Origin: Maribacter sp. | Lineage (GTDB): Bacteria > Bacteroidota > Bacteroidia > Flavobacteriales > Flavobacteriaceae | Direction of reading: 5' to 3' | Assembly: GCA_002749285.1 (NCBI GenBank) | Contig: PDPR01000008.1 | Coordinates: 186,001 to 250,000, forward strand | Length of the DNA stretch: 64,000 nucleotides | In this document: one piece after another, positions 28,453-38,469 of the stretch | Numbering within the stretch: position 1 is the stretch's first letter | Layout of the letters: each line of letters begins with the position of its first letter | Made by a program: the position numbers and the translations under genes | Notes under the pieces: generated by a model | Told to the model about the DNA's origin: nothing | The model's database searches: none | What the model saw: only the letters and a program-made list of their open reading frames with translations

Positions 28453-29658
28453 ATGTTGGGTGGCAAGAATATCCTTTTGGGGATTACTGGGGGTATTGCC
28501 GCTTACAAGACTACTTTTCTTGTACGTTTATTGATCAAGGCTGGTGCGAATGTCAAGGTTGTCTTGACAGAAAATGCCAGCCGTTTTGTTTCCCCACTTA
28601 CCTTGGCGACCCTTTCCAAAAACCCTGCGTTGACCTCGTTCGTTAAGGAAGAAGGGTGTGAAACCGATTGGAACAACCACGTGGACCTTGGGCTTTGGGC
28701 CGATATCATGATCATAGCCCCGGCAACTGCCAATACCATGTCCAAGATGGCAAATGCGGCTACGGACAATCTTTTGTCTGCTGTTTACCTGTCTGCCAAA
28801 TGCCCTGTTTTTTTTGCACCTGCCATGGATCTGGATATGTACAGGCACCCGGCAACCAAAATAGCTGTCGAGACACTTGTCTCCTTTGGGAACATAATGG
28901 TTCCGGCCACTTCGGGGGAGCTTGCAAGTGGTTTACATGGTGAGGGGCGAATGGCCGAACCAGAGGATATTGTAACCTTTGTCAAGGATTTCTTATTAAA
29001 AGGCCTCCCTCTAAAAGACAAAAAGGTATTGATTACGGCAGGGCCAACCTATGAGGCCATAGACCCCGTTCGGTTCATTGGAAACCATTCCACCGGGCAA
29101 ATGGGTTACGAATTGGCCAAAGTTGCCGCCAAACTAGGGGCTGAGGTTATTTTGGTCTCAGGACCTACGCACCTATCCCTTTCGCATGATTTGATCACCG
29201 TGGTCAATGTGGTTTCGGCAGACGCCATGTACAATGCCGCCCATGATCATTTTGAAGATTGTGATATAATGATATCCGCTGCCGCCGTGGCCGATTATAG
29301 ACCAAAAACCGTGGCGGGCCAAAAAATCAAAAAGAAGGAAACGGACCTCACCTTGGAATTGGTGAAAAACAAAGATATCCTGTTGTCATTGGGGGAGAGG
29401 AAGACCGATCAATTTTTGGTGGGTTTTGCCCTAGAGACCGAAAATGAACTCGAAAACGCCAAGGACAAGTTAAAAAGAAAGCACTTGGATGCCATTGTTC
29501 TAAATTCATTGAATGATAAAGGTGCGGGGTTTGCCAGTGATACCAATAAAATAACCTTTTTGGATAAGAATTCACGGATTAAAGCGTTTCAATTAAAAAC
29601 CAAGGCTGAAGTCGCCAAGGATATTTTAAATGAAATCATAACTCGATTGAATGCGTAA
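28453..29658 (+). CDS. coaBC: Bifunctional phosphopantothenoylcysteine decarboxylase/synthetase
   Basis: Two steps of coenzyme A synthesis. The N-terminal flavin decarboxylase (CoaC, 1-190) has GITGGIAAYKTTFLVRLL, the catalytic His in NNHVDLG, and APAMDLDMYRHPAT. The C-terminal synthetase (CoaB) has LITAGPTYEAIDPVRFIGNH, STGQMGYELA, AAAVADYRPK, and KKKETDLTLELVKNKDIL. 401 residues. Overlaps the next gene by 8 bases. Confidence 0.96.
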   Translation: MLGGKNILLGITGGIAAYKTTFLVRLLIKAGANVKVVLTENASRFVSPLTLATLSKNPALTSFVKEEGCETDWNNHVDLGLWADIMIIAPATANTMSKMANAATDNLLSAVYLSAKCPVFFAPAMDLDMYRHPATKIAVETLVSFGNIMVPATSGELASGLHGEGRMAEPEDIVTFVKDFLLKGLPLKDKKVLITAGPTYEAIDPVRFIGNHSTGQMGYELAKVAAKLGAEVILVSGPTHLSLSHDLITVVNVVSADAMYNAAHDHFEDCDIMISAAAVADYRPKTVAGQKIKKKETDLTLELVKNKDILLSLGERKTDQFLVGFALETENELENAKDKLKRKHLDAIVLNSLNDKGAGFASDTNKITFLDKNSRIKAFQLKTKAEVAKDILNEIITRLNA

Positions 29659-30538
29659 TTTCCCAGTTGTCCTAGTTTTTATCTTTTCCCTTGTTACCGT
29701 TTCCGCCCAGGAACTGAACTGTGTGGTAACCGTTAATTCGGATCAGGTGTCGCAAACGAACCAACAGATCTTCAAGACCTTGGAGCGTTCATTGAATGAT
29801 TTTGTGAACAAGACCAAATGGACAAATCGAATCTATAAGGAAAACGAACGTGTAAACGCCCAGATGTTCATCACCATTACCGATTACAAATCCAATAGGT
29901 TCAAGGGGAATATCCAGGTCCAATCCTCGAGACCTGTGTTCAACACCTCATACGAAACACCAGTATTCAATTATAAGGACAATCAATTCAGTTTTGAATA
30001 TATAGAGTTCCAGCCCTTGGTCTTCAATGAAAATGTTTTTGAATCGAACTTGGTAAGTGTCGTGGCATACTATGCATATCTTATTTTAGGATTGGATGCA
30101 GATACTTTCTCCCTTGAAGGAGGAACTGAATATTTTAGAAAAGCCCAGAATATCGTAACCCAAGCACAAAGTAGTAACTCAGTGGGGTGGGACCAATCCA
30201 CCGATCGCAGCCGCTTTGAATTGGTAGACAACCTTATGTCCAATACCTATAGGGAGTATCGGGTTGCCATGTACAACTATCACAGAAAGGGAATCGATAT
30301 CCTTGCCGACAACAATAGTACAGGCAAGCAGGTAATAGCAGGCACCATGAACCTGTTCGAAACAATGATCAAGAGAAGACCCAATGCTTTTTTGACATCT
30401 ACTTTCTTCGATGCCAAATCGGATGAAATACGGAATATTTTTTCTGATGGACCCAAAGTTGATGTGGTAAAGCTGAAGGAAACCTTAAATCGTATCGCCC
30501 CCCTTTACTCAAGTACATGGAACGAGATAAAATATTGA
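29651..30538 (+). CDS. DUF4835 family exported protein (PorD-like, type IX secretion)
   Basis: 295 residues with a cleavable signal peptide (FPVVLVFIFSLVTVSAQ). The mature protein begins ELNCVVTVNSDQ and has the family segments FKTLERSLNDFVNKTKWT and YYAYLILGLDADTFSLEGG. Members of DUF4835 are called PorD and are linked to the type IX secretion system; the mechanism is not known. It lies between coaBC and recN as in other flavobacteria. Confidence 0.85.
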   Translation: MRNFPVVLVFIFSLVTVSAQELNCVVTVNSDQVSQTNQQIFKTLERSLNDFVNKTKWTNRIYKENERVNAQMFITITDYKSNRFKGNIQVQSSRPVFNTSYETPVFNYKDNQFSFEYIEFQPLVFNENVFESNLVSVVAYYAYLILGLDADTFSLEGGTEYFRKAQNIVTQAQSSNSVGWDQSTDRSRFELVDNLMSNTYREYRVAMYNYHRKGIDILADNNSTGKQVIAGTMNLFETMIKRRPNAFLTSTFFDAKSDEIRNIFSDGPKVDVVKLKETLNRIAPLYSSTWNEIKY

Positions 30539-30583
30539 TATCCGTTCACCTCCATATCCAAAAAACACCCGCATCCGGTTGGG

Positions 30584-30643
30584 TTTCCCAAGCAGGCCTC
30601 AGGGAATCGGATCCTTTTTGCCTATCGCCCAAACGAGTTCAAT
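30584..30643. repeat. Intergenic repeat copy B
   Basis: Reads TTCCCAAGCAGGCCTCAGGG, then CTTTTTGCCTATCGCCC (to 30630), resembling the copy at 1993-2040. It is followed at 30631-30643 by AAACGAGTTCAAT, which also occurs at 4771-4783. It fills most of the gap before recN. Confidence 0.4.
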
Positions 30644-30724
30644 ATAAAGGTCGGAGAAAATATCGATCCCCATTTTTTTCAACTGAAATAAAAATTATCT
30701 TTACGCCATCCTAAAACCAAGGTT

Positions 30725-32386
30725 TTGCTAAGCAAGCTCTCTATTAAAAATTATGCATTGATCGATAGGCTTGATGTGTCATTCGGCCATGGACTTACCT
30801 GTATTACGGGTGAAACGGGCGCAGGTAAATCCATACTATTGGGGGGACTCTCATTGGTTCTGGGAAAACGTGCCGATCTTTCCACCTTACGCAACAAGGA
30901 AGAAAAGTGCATTGTGGAAAGTGAGTTCGAGATCGGTAGTTATGGCCTATCGGATTTTTTTACCAAGAATAATCTGGATTTTGAGGAAAAGACGATTATA
31001 CGTAGGGAAATCTTACCTAGCGGAAAGTCCCGGGCATTTATAAACGACACCCCGGTAACCCTGGATGTACTTTCGAGACTGGGGAACCGGTTGATCGATG
31101 TGCACTCCCAGCACCAAACCCTGCAACTGGCGGAAAACGAATTCCAATTAAAGGTAATCGATTCCCTCGCAGACACTAAGGGGCTACGAAGAACATATTC
31201 CGACCAATTAAAGGTATACTATGATATTTCAAGGGAATTGGCCGAATTGATCGATTTTCAGGGTAATGCCATAAAAGAGTACGAGTACAACAGCTTTTTA
31301 CTGAAAGAACTTGAGGAGGCCCATCTGCAGGAAGGAATGCTAGAGGAACTGGAAGAGCAATACCAACAATTAAGTAATGTGGAGACCATTGTTGGGCAAT
31401 TGGCCCAAGGGTACCATCTGTTGAATGATGAGCAAGTTGGGATCCTAACCCTATTGTCCGCATTAAAACAGGTATCGAACAAACTTTCGGGTTTTGGATC
31501 TGCATATGAAACCTTGGATACCAGGATACAATCCGTTTTTATCGAGATGGACGATATTACCTCGGAATTACAGGGGCTTTCGGAGCAAGCTGTCCTAGAC
31601 CCCAAATTATTGGACGAGGTCAATACAAAGTTGCAATTGATCTATAATCTTCAGAAAAAGCATAACGTACAGGAGATTCCCGAACTGATCAGGATAAAGG
31701 AGGAACTTTCTGAAAAAGTAGATGCAACCGAGAATATAGAATCAACTATTGCCGACAAACAAAGGCAATTGGCCCTACAGACGGAAAAACTTGAAGGACT
31801 GGCCGCCAAGATCTCAGAGAAACGCCAAAAAACCATTCCGGGATTAAAGGCCCAAATGGAAAAGCGATTGGTCTTATTGGGGATGCCCAATGCCCGTTTT
31901 AAGATCGAGTTAGGTCCTGCCAGGGAATTCAAACCCAACGGCAAGGATGAATTGTCATTTTTGTTCGCGGCCAACAAGGGAACTGATTTTGGGGATATCA
32001 AGAAAGTCGCTTCAGGGGGGGAGCTTTCACGTATTATGTTGACCATAAAATCGATTATGGCCAAATGCGAAAACCTTCCCACCATGATGTTCGACGAAAT
32101 CGATACTGGTGTTTCCGGTGAAATCTCAAACCAAATGGGGGATATTATGCTCGGGATGGGAAAAACCATGCAGGTCTTTTCCATAACGCACCTACCACAA
32201 GTGGCTTCAAAGGGAAATCACCATTTCAAAGTCTACAAAGAGGACAAGGGAGGAAGCACATTGACGAATATGAAGGAACTCTCCCAAGAAGAAAGGGTGT
32301 TGGAATTGGCAGAAATGCTAGGGGGCAAGGAACTTTCAGATTTTGCTTTGGCCCATGCGAGGCAATTATTGGACCAACATCTTTAA
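30725..32386 (+). CDS. recN: DNA repair ATPase RecN
   Basis: An SMC-like protein acting at double-strand breaks. Walker A is ITGETGAGKSILLGGL near residue 30. A long coiled coil spans about 150-370, and the C-terminal ATPase half has VASGGELSRIMLTIKS (signature) and MMFDEIDTGVSGEI (Walker B). 553 residues. It starts at a TTG (30725), needed to give the usual N-terminus LSKLSIKNYALID; no ATG lies nearby. Confidence 0.95.
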   Translation: MLSKLSIKNYALIDRLDVSFGHGLTCITGETGAGKSILLGGLSLVLGKRADLSTLRNKEEKCIVESEFEIGSYGLSDFFTKNNLDFEEKTIIRREILPSGKSRAFINDTPVTLDVLSRLGNRLIDVHSQHQTLQLAENEFQLKVIDSLADTKGLRRTYSDQLKVYYDISRELAELIDFQGNAIKEYEYNSFLLKELEEAHLQEGMLEELEEQYQQLSNVETIVGQLAQGYHLLNDEQVGILTLLSALKQVSNKLSGFGSAYETLDTRIQSVFIEMDDITSELQGLSEQAVLDPKLLDEVNTKLQLIYNLQKKHNVQEIPELIRIKEELSEKVDATENIESTIADKQRQLALQTEKLEGLAAKISEKRQKTIPGLKAQMEKRLVLLGMPNARFKIELGPAREFKPNGKDELSFLFAANKGTDFGDIKKVASGGELSRIMLTIKSIMAKCENLPTMMFDEIDTGVSGEISNQMGDIMLGMGKTMQVFSITHLPQVASKGNHHFKVYKEDKGGSTLTNMKELSQEERVLELAEMLGGKELSDFALAHARQLLDQHL

Positions 32387-32426
32387 GTTATCAAGGAACA
32401 TAAACTTTTATATAACATTTTTTAAA

Positions 32427-32434
32427 TATCTTTG
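32427..32434 (+). promoter_or_regulatory. -7 box of fabI
   Basis: TATCTTTG fits TANNTTTG and lies 27 bases before the fabI start. No TTG stands at the 19-base distance, so the -33 element is weak. Confidence 0.5.
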
Positions 32435-32461
32435 GGTATTATCAACTAAGAAAAACCGAAC

Positions 32462-33271
32462 ATGGCTTACAACTTATTAAAGGGAAAAAAAGGGATTATT
32501 TTTGGAGCACTTGACGCAAATTCAATTGCTTGGAAAACTGCGGAAAGAGTACATGGGGAAGGAGGCAGATTTGTCTTGACCAATGCCCCGATCGCCATGC
32601 GCATGGGAAAGATCAGTGAATTGGCGGAAAAGACCGGATCTCAGGTCATACCAGCTGATGCGACCAGCACGGAGGACTTGGACAAACTGGTAAGTCAATC
32701 CGTGGAAATACTTGGCGGTAAGATCGATTTTGTACTGCACTCCATCGGTATGTCCATCAATGTTCGTAAAGGGCGGCACTATACCGACCAGAAATATGAA
32801 TATTCACATAAGGGTTGGGATGTTTCCGCATTGTCTTTCCACAGGGTAATGCAAAGTTTGTTCAAGGCCGATGCCATGAACGAATGGGGTAGTATCGTAG
32901 CCTTGACCTATATGGCGGCACAACGGTCTTTCCCCGACTATAATGATATGGCCGACAACAAGGCCTATTTGGAGTCCGTGGCACGGAGTTTTGGCTATTT
33001 CTTTGGAAAAGAAAAGAAGGTTAGGGTAAATACCATCTCACAATCCCCAACACCAACAACGGCAGGTCAGGGCGTAAAAGGATTTGGAGGTTTTATGGAT
33101 TATGCCGAGAAAATGTCCCCTTTGGGTAATGCAACAGCATTGGAATGTGCCGACTATACCCTGACATTGTTCTCTGATCTAACCAGGAAAGTGACCATGC
33201 AAAACCTTTTCCATGATGGCGGATTCTCGAATACCGGGGTAAGTCAAGAGGTTATGAAGAAATTCGTCTAG
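32462..33271 (+). CDS. fabI: Enoyl-[acyl-carrier-protein] reductase (NADH)
   Basis: Last reduction of each fatty-acid elongation round and a target of triclosan-type drugs. 269 residues of the SDR fold in its FabI variant: KGIIFGALDANSIAWKTAE at the cofactor end, HSIGMSINVRKGRHYTD, LTYMAAQRSFPDYNDM with the active-site Tyr and the downstream Lys in ADNKAYLESV, and NTISQSPTPTTAGQGVKGF. It has its own -7 box. Confidence 0.95.
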   Translation: MAYNLLKGKKGIIFGALDANSIAWKTAERVHGEGGRFVLTNAPIAMRMGKISELAEKTGSQVIPADATSTEDLDKLVSQSVEILGGKIDFVLHSIGMSINVRKGRHYTDQKYEYSHKGWDVSALSFHRVMQSLFKADAMNEWGSIVALTYMAAQRSFPDYNDMADNKAYLESVARSFGYFFGKEKKVRVNTISQSPTPTTAGQGVKGFGGFMDYAEKMSPLGNATALECADYTLTLFSDLTRKVTMQNLFHDGGFSNTGVSQEVMKKFV

Positions 33272-33357
33272 TACTTTCATTGTCCCTGTCATCGGTTTTT
33301 GCGATAGATATCTAGGTAATAACCATTGGACATCACAAAGTACCCACATAACTTAGA

Positions 33358-34368
33358 ATGCTTTCTATGGATATTTTCTTTTCATTTATCATTCCTGTAT
33401 ACAATAGACCCAATGAGATAAGGGAGTTGTTGGCGAGTTTGACCCACCAATCCTACAAAAAGCCTTTTGAGGTGGTCATTGTTGAGGATGGATCGAGTAT
33501 TGGTTCGGAAAGTGAGGTGGAAGTCTTTCGCGATAAATTGGACATCACCTATTTGAAAAAGGATAATTCAGGGCCGGGGGATTCCAGAAATTACGGAATG
33601 GCACGGGCAAAGGGCAATTATTTTATCGTACTGGATTCCGATTGTATCCTACCCCCACAATATCTGGAAGAGGCCGGGAAATCGCTCGATAAGGATTATG
33701 TACATTGTTATGGGGGCCCCGATGCCGCACATAGTTCGTTCTCAAATGTCCAAAAGGCCATAAACTATGCAATGACCTCATTTTTCACCACAGGGGGAAT
33801 ACGCGGAGGTAAATCCACTATAGATAAATTCCAGCCAAGGAGTTTTAATATGGGGATTTCAAAGGAGGCCTTTGAAAGGGTAGGGGGGTATGGAAAAATA
33901 CATCCTGGTGAGGATCCTGATCTGACCATTCGGATTTGGAACAGCGGATACGATACAAAATTGATTCCCGAGGCCTTTGTTTACCATAAGCGCCGGATTG
34001 ACTGGAACAAATTTTTCATACAGGTGAATAGATTTGGGATGGTTCGCCCTATTTTGAACAAATGGCACTCGGGAACCGCCAAGATAACGTATTGGTTCCC
34101 TACACTTTTTTGCTTGGGGTTTATAGTTTCCCTAATCTTAGTGCTGTTCAATATAGTCACACCCCTAGGTCTTTATATATTGTATTTTATCGTGTTGTTC
34201 GTAGATTCACTGATGAGGAACAAAAATATCCAAGTGGCCTTTCTCTCACTTATAGCGGTATGCATCCAATTTGCAGGGTATGGCCTGGGTTTCCTTAAAT
34301 CAACCTTTTGGATTAATTTCAGCAAAAAAAGACCCCAAGAGTTATTCCCTAAATTATTTTTCAATTAG
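33358..34368 (+). CDS. Family 2 glycosyltransferase, membrane-bound
   Basis: 336 residues. The GT-A fold starts at FSFIIPVYNRPNEIRELLAS, with the metal-binding region IVLDSDCILPPQY (DSD) near residue 95 and GGYGKIHPGEDPDLTIRIW later. Two or three membrane helices end the protein (ITYWFPTLFCLGFIVSLILV, LGLYILYFIVLFVDSL). Donor and acceptor sugars are unknown. ybbR-like and coaE genes follow closely. Confidence 0.87.
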   Translation: MLSMDIFFSFIIPVYNRPNEIRELLASLTHQSYKKPFEVVIVEDGSSIGSESEVEVFRDKLDITYLKKDNSGPGDSRNYGMARAKGNYFIVLDSDCILPPQYLEEAGKSLDKDYVHCYGGPDAAHSSFSNVQKAINYAMTSFFTTGGIRGGKSTIDKFQPRSFNMGISKEAFERVGGYGKIHPGEDPDLTIRIWNSGYDTKLIPEAFVYHKRRIDWNKFFIQVNRFGMVRPILNKWHSGTAKITYWFPTLFCLGFIVSLILVLFNIVTPLGLYILYFIVLFVDSLMRNKNIQVAFLSLIAVCIQFAGYGLGFLKSTFWINFSKKRPQELFPKLFFN

Positions 34369-34380
34369 AATTACCACAAA

Positions 34381-35337
34381 GTGATACCGGAAATCAGGAA
34401 CATATTAAAAAAAAGGAAGGCAAAGATATTTTTGATTTCCCTTTTGTGTTCTAGTTTGATTTGGTTTTTGAGCAAGCTCTCCGAGACATACACCAATAAT
34501 GCCACCTTTAATCTGGAATTCCATAATATCCCCGATAGCCTATCGCTTAACAAGGTCTCAAAAAAACAGGTTGATGTAAGGTTAAGGGCCAATGGGTTCC
34601 AATTTTTAAGTTTCAACGTCAAGAACAAACAAGTCGGGATAGACCTATCCAGTGTCACCCTTTTAAAAGGCAGGTATTATATTCCTCCAGATATTTACAG
34701 AAAACAAATCGATAAGCAACTACGGTCCATGACAGTCCTTGATATTGATAATGACACCTTGTTTTTCAAATTTACCCAGTTGGGCACGAAAATTGTCCCG
34801 GTCAACCCACAACTTGATATTTCCTTGTTGCAAAACCATATTTTGAATGGCCCACTATCCATAGAGCCCAAAGAGATAACCATAAAAGGGGCAGTGGACA
34901 TCATAGATACCATAAACAGGGTTAATACGGTTTCAATGGAATTGTCGGAAATATCATCGGACTTCACCAAGGAGATGGCACTTTACAAGAGTCCAGGGTT
35001 GGGCAATATTACATATTCCAGTGATAGAGTCGTGATACATGGTAAGGTGACACGGTTTTCGGAGAAGGTCGTTGAAGTGCCCATAAAAGTAATCAACCTT
35101 CCCCAAAAATATAAGATCAGGATTTTCCCCAATAAGGTGGGAATCCTCTGCAAGGGCACTTTGGGTGAATTGAAACTTTTGGACAGTACCAGTTTTGAGG
35201 TAATCGCCGATTACAACTCGACAATAAACAACGATGAATCAAAAACAATTGGCCTGAAATTACTAAAAAAAACAGGGACCCTTCAGAGTGCGAAATTGAA
35301 TGAAAAAGAAGTTGAATTCATATTGAGGAAACAATGA
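34381..35337 (+). CDS. YbbR-like domain protein
   Basis: 318 residues with one N-terminal membrane helix (KIFLISLLCSSLIWFLSKL) and then all-beta YbbR repeats (for example NGPLSIEPKEITIKGAVDII). The relative CdaR regulates the c-di-AMP cyclase CdaA in Firmicutes, but no cyclase gene is near here. It begins with GTG at 34381; no better start exists. It overlaps coaE by 4 bases. Confidence 0.82.
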   Translation: MIPEIRNILKKRKAKIFLISLLCSSLIWFLSKLSETYTNNATFNLEFHNIPDSLSLNKVSKKQVDVRLRANGFQFLSFNVKNKQVGIDLSSVTLLKGRYYIPPDIYRKQIDKQLRSMTVLDIDNDTLFFKFTQLGTKIVPVNPQLDISLLQNHILNGPLSIEPKEITIKGAVDIIDTINRVNTVSMELSEISSDFTKEMALYKSPGLGNITYSSDRVVIHGKVTRFSEKVVEVPIKVINLPQKYKIRIFPNKVGILCKGTLGELKLLDSTSFEVIADYNSTINNDESKTIGLKLLKKTGTLQSAKLNEKEVEFILRKQ

Positions 35338-35924
35338 TCTTTGTTGCATTGACAGGAGGGATCGGAAGCGGCAAATCCACAGTGGCCAATATGTTCAGGA
35401 AACTTGGGGTTCCTGTTTACAACTCTGACAAAAAAGCTAAAAAGCTCATGGAGTCCTCGAAGAAAACACGGAAGGCCATAAAAGCCCTTTTGGGAGACGG
35501 GGCATACAAGGATGAAACCTTGGACCGGGAATTCATAGCCCAAAAAATTTTTGGGGACAAAAAACTATTGGCCCAATTAAATGGGATAGTACATCCTGCG
35601 GTTCGTAAAGATTTTCTGAAATGGGCAAAGAAACAAAAAGCCCCCTATGTAATCCAAGAATCCGCCATTGTATTTGAAAACGGGCTTCAAGACTTCTACG
35701 ACAAGGTCATTTTGGTCACTGCCCCGGAAGAAATCCGTATTCAAAGAATAGTTGAAAGGGACAAAACCACAAAATCGAGTATCCTGGCCCGTATGGGCAA
35801 CCAATGGGACGATTTACGAAAGATATCGTTGTCCGACTATGTTATCCACAATATCTCATTGGACAACACCAAATCAAAGGTAAGGGAGGTTCATGGGGTT
35901 CTACTTGACCATAGCGGACTGTGA
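35334..35924 (+). CDS. coaE: Dephospho-CoA kinase
   Basis: Last step of coenzyme A synthesis. 196 residues with the P-loop LTGGIGSGKSTVANMF at the N-terminus, VYNSDKKAKKLM and the family's LNGIVHPAVRKDFLKW. coaBC is also in this window (28453). Confidence 0.94.
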   Translation: MIFVALTGGIGSGKSTVANMFRKLGVPVYNSDKKAKKLMESSKKTRKAIKALLGDGAYKDETLDREFIAQKIFGDKKLLAQLNGIVHPAVRKDFLKWAKKQKAPYVIQESAIVFENGLQDFYDKVILVTAPEEIRIQRIVERDKTTKSSILARMGNQWDDLRKISLSDYVIHNISLDNTKSKVREVHGVLLDHSGL

Positions 35925-35930
35925 GCAATT

Positions 35931-35979
35931 TTAACAATTTTGTTAAGGTTAGGTTAAACGTTAAAATACTAGTTGTTAA
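35931..35979. promoter_or_regulatory. Cluster of TTAAC/GTTAA boxes upstream of the two-component genes
   Basis: GTTAA occurs at 35942, 35953, 35960 and 35975 and TTAAC at 35931. The pair at 35942 and 35953 reads, on the minus strand, TTTAAC-N5-CTTAAC, with the same 11-bp pitch as the pair upstream of degP. It ends 20 bases before the kinase start. Confidence 0.5.
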
Positions 35980-35999
35980 ATTTCTAATTTTACAGGTAG

Positions 36000-37583
36000 A
36001 TGAATAAGAGGTTGTTCGTGCTATTGGTCATTCTAATGAGCCTCTCATTGATAGGGATAATCTTTGTACAGGGTTATTGGATAAAGAAGTCCGTCGAGGA
36101 TAAGGAAGAACAGTTTTCGAACAGTGTGTCCGATGTACTCGATAAGGTTACCGATAAGATTACCCGAAGGGAGCAGAATGACTATTTTGATAGATATGTG
36201 AATATAAAGGACAGTATAGGGGACCTGAAAAGTTCACATTTCAAGAACTTCTTTTTTATCGACCAAGATATTAGTTCCGATGAGATACATTATTATTCCC
36301 ACGGTATTTTAGAGGAAGAATATAATATCGCATCAACGTTCTTTGACAATGGTACGGGAGAGGATACCACGACCATAAAAAACTATACCAGTAGGCGTTT
36401 AAAAGCGACCTTTAAGGAAGACCTGGGTCTTGATAACAACCACCAGAGCAGGTTCACCCCAATTGAGAAAATCGAGAAGATAGGGGGATTGACATCAATG
36501 GAAATATCGGCTTTTGAGGATATGTTCGGTGAATTTGCCAAACGGGTCCCCATACACAACAGGGTATCGAAACAAGAAATAGAATTGTTGCTGGAACGGG
36601 AGTTGGCCAATCGTAATATAAACACTGATTATGAATATGGTATCGCAAGTAAGGGACTACCAACCTCGGTAAAATCGAGGAAATTCAGATTCCAGAACCC
36701 AACACCATACAAATCCTTGATATTCAAGGACTCCGAAGGAAACTCGGATTATTCCCTGCTGATAACGTTCCCAAAGGAAAAGCGGTTTCTAATACGATCG
36801 ATCATAGGAATGGCGGCCTTGTCACTTTTGTTCACACTCATTATCATAATTGCTTATTCAAGTGCCATATACCAACTGATAAGGCAAAAGCAGATATCAG
36901 AGATAAAGTCCGATTTCATCAATAATATGACCCATGAGTTCAAAACACCGATCGCGACCATTAACCTGGCGGTTGAAGCAATAAAGAACCCACAGGTAAT
37001 CGATGATAAGGAAAAAGTCATGAGGTACCTTCAAATGATACGCGACGAGAATAAAAGAATGCACGCCCAAGTGGAAAATGTGCTCCGTATATCGAAATTG
37101 GAGAAGAACCAATTGGATATCAGGAAAGATCGGGTAGATGTGCACGATATAATACATGATGCCATAGCCCATGTAGAATTGATCGTGGATGACAGGGGAG
37201 GTTATATTGAAACGTACCTGAATGCTGGTAGGTCAGAGGTTTTGGCCAATGAGATGCATTTCACCAATGTTATCGTCAACATATTGGACAATGCCATCAA
37301 GTATTCCCCCAATGCCCCTAAAATCGATATTTATACAGAAGTGGTCAAGAACAATATCGTGATCCAGATAAAAGATCAGGGTGCGGGAATGGGTAAGGCC
37401 GTAGTGAAAAAAGTTTTCGAGAAGTTCTATAGGGAGCATACGGGAGACATACATAATGTGAAAGGACATGGCTTGGGGCTAGCCTATGTGAAAAAAATAA
37501 TAGAAGATCACCAAGGTGAGGTTTATGTGGAAAGTGAAAAAGGCAAAGGAAGTTCTTTCTATATTAAACTACCCTTAATTTAA
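36000..37583 (+). CDS. Sensor histidine kinase, RprX-like
   Basis: 527 residues. Two membrane helices (about 5-28 and 262-287) bracket a periplasmic domain. The HisKA domain has the phosphorylated His312 in NNMTHEFKTPIATINLAVEA. The ATPase domain has the N box VNILDNAIKYSPN, IKDQGAGMG and KGHGLGLAYVKKI. It is paired with the response regulator 6 bases downstream. It resembles the RprX/RprY systems of Bacteroides; the signal is unknown. Upstream TTTAAC-type boxes suggest autoregulation. Confidence 0.93.
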   Translation: MNKRLFVLLVILMSLSLIGIIFVQGYWIKKSVEDKEEQFSNSVSDVLDKVTDKITRREQNDYFDRYVNIKDSIGDLKSSHFKNFFFIDQDISSDEIHYYSHGILEEEYNIASTFFDNGTGEDTTTIKNYTSRRLKATFKEDLGLDNNHQSRFTPIEKIEKIGGLTSMEISAFEDMFGEFAKRVPIHNRVSKQEIELLLERELANRNINTDYEYGIASKGLPTSVKSRKFRFQNPTPYKSLIFKDSEGNSDYSLLITFPKEKRFLIRSIIGMAALSLLFTLIIIIAYSSAIYQLIRQKQISEIKSDFINNMTHEFKTPIATINLAVEAIKNPQVIDDKEKVMRYLQMIRDENKRMHAQVENVLRISKLEKNQLDIRKDRVDVHDIIHDAIAHVELIVDDRGGYIETYLNAGRSEVLANEMHFTNVIVNILDNAIKYSPNAPKIDIYTEVVKNNIVIQIKDQGAGMGKAVVKKVFEKFYREHTGDIHNVKGHGLGLAYVKKIIEDHQGEVYVESEKGKGSSFYIKLPLI

Positions 37584-37589
37584 TTAATT

Positions 37590-38303
37590 ATGGAAACAAT
37601 CGATAAAAAAATACTTTTAGTAGAGGATGATCCCAATTTTGGGATCGTATTGAAGGATTACCTGTCAATGAACAATTTTGATGTAACGTTGGCAAAGAAC
37701 GGTATGGAGGGATTTGAGAAGTTCAAAAAGGACAATTATGATGTTTGCATCCTGGATGTTATGATGCCTTATAAAGATGGTTTCACCCTTGCCCGTGAGA
37801 TTAGGGAAAAGAATGAGAACGTACCCATAATATTCCTTACAGCCAAGACAATGAAGGAAGATGTCCTTAAAGGATATAAGGCCGGGGCGGATGACTACCT
37901 GAACAAACCTTTCGATTCAGAGGTATTGTTAATGAAACTTAAGGCTATAATCCAAAGAAAGGCTTCCAGTACCTTGGCGGACAGTAAGAAATTCGAATTC
38001 CAGATCGGTGGTTTCCACCTGAATTCCAAATTGCGGTTCCTTAAATACAAGAATGAGGAGGCCATTAAACTTTCCCCAAAGGAAAATGAATTGTTACGGT
38101 TATTGGCCCTGCACGAAAATGACCTGATGCCTAGGGAATTGGCATTGACCAAAATCTGGAGGGACGATAATTATTTCACATCCAGAAGCATGGATGTCTA
38201 CATTGCAAAATTACGTAAATACCTTAAGCGTGATGATACCGTTGAGATACTGAATATTCACGGGGAAGGCTTTAGGTTGGTCATTAAGACCGAATCTGAA
38301 TAA
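37590..38303 (+). CDS. OmpR-family response regulator, RprY-like
   Basis: 237 residues. The receiver has the acidic pocket VEDDPN, the phospho-acceptor Asp56 in CILDVMMPYKDG, and the Lys in YLNKPFDSEVL. The C-terminal winged helix reads LSPKENELLRLLALHEN and SRSMDVYIAKLRKYLKRD. It follows its kinase by 6 bases and ends with a terminator at 38327. It is the best candidate to bind the TTTAAC-type repeats upstream of its own operon and of degP. Confidence 0.95.
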   Translation: METIDKKILLVEDDPNFGIVLKDYLSMNNFDVTLAKNGMEGFEKFKKDNYDVCILDVMMPYKDGFTLAREIREKNENVPIIFLTAKTMKEDVLKGYKAGADDYLNKPFDSEVLLMKLKAIIQRKASSTLADSKKFEFQIGGFHLNSKLRFLKYKNEEAIKLSPKENELLRLLALHENDLMPRELALTKIWRDDNYFTSRSMDVYIAKLRKYLKRDDTVEILNIHGEGFRLVIKTESE

Positions 38304-38326
38304 GAGTTGGACTACATGAAAGGCGA

Positions 38327-38361
38327 AGCCCTGATGTTATACGTCATCAGGGCTTTTTTTA
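38327..38361 (+). terminator. Terminator of the two-component operon
   Basis: AGCCCTGATG and CATCAGGGCT form a 10-bp stem followed by seven T. It lies right behind the response-regulator gene. Confidence 0.88.
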
Positions 38362-38469
38362 TCCCTTTCTTATAGTGTCTTGGGTATTGTTCCTTTTTGG
38401 ATCATACCGTTTGCGGGAATTTAAAAAATTCGTTCCTCGGAAGCCCCATGGCACCAAATCCTTATGGTA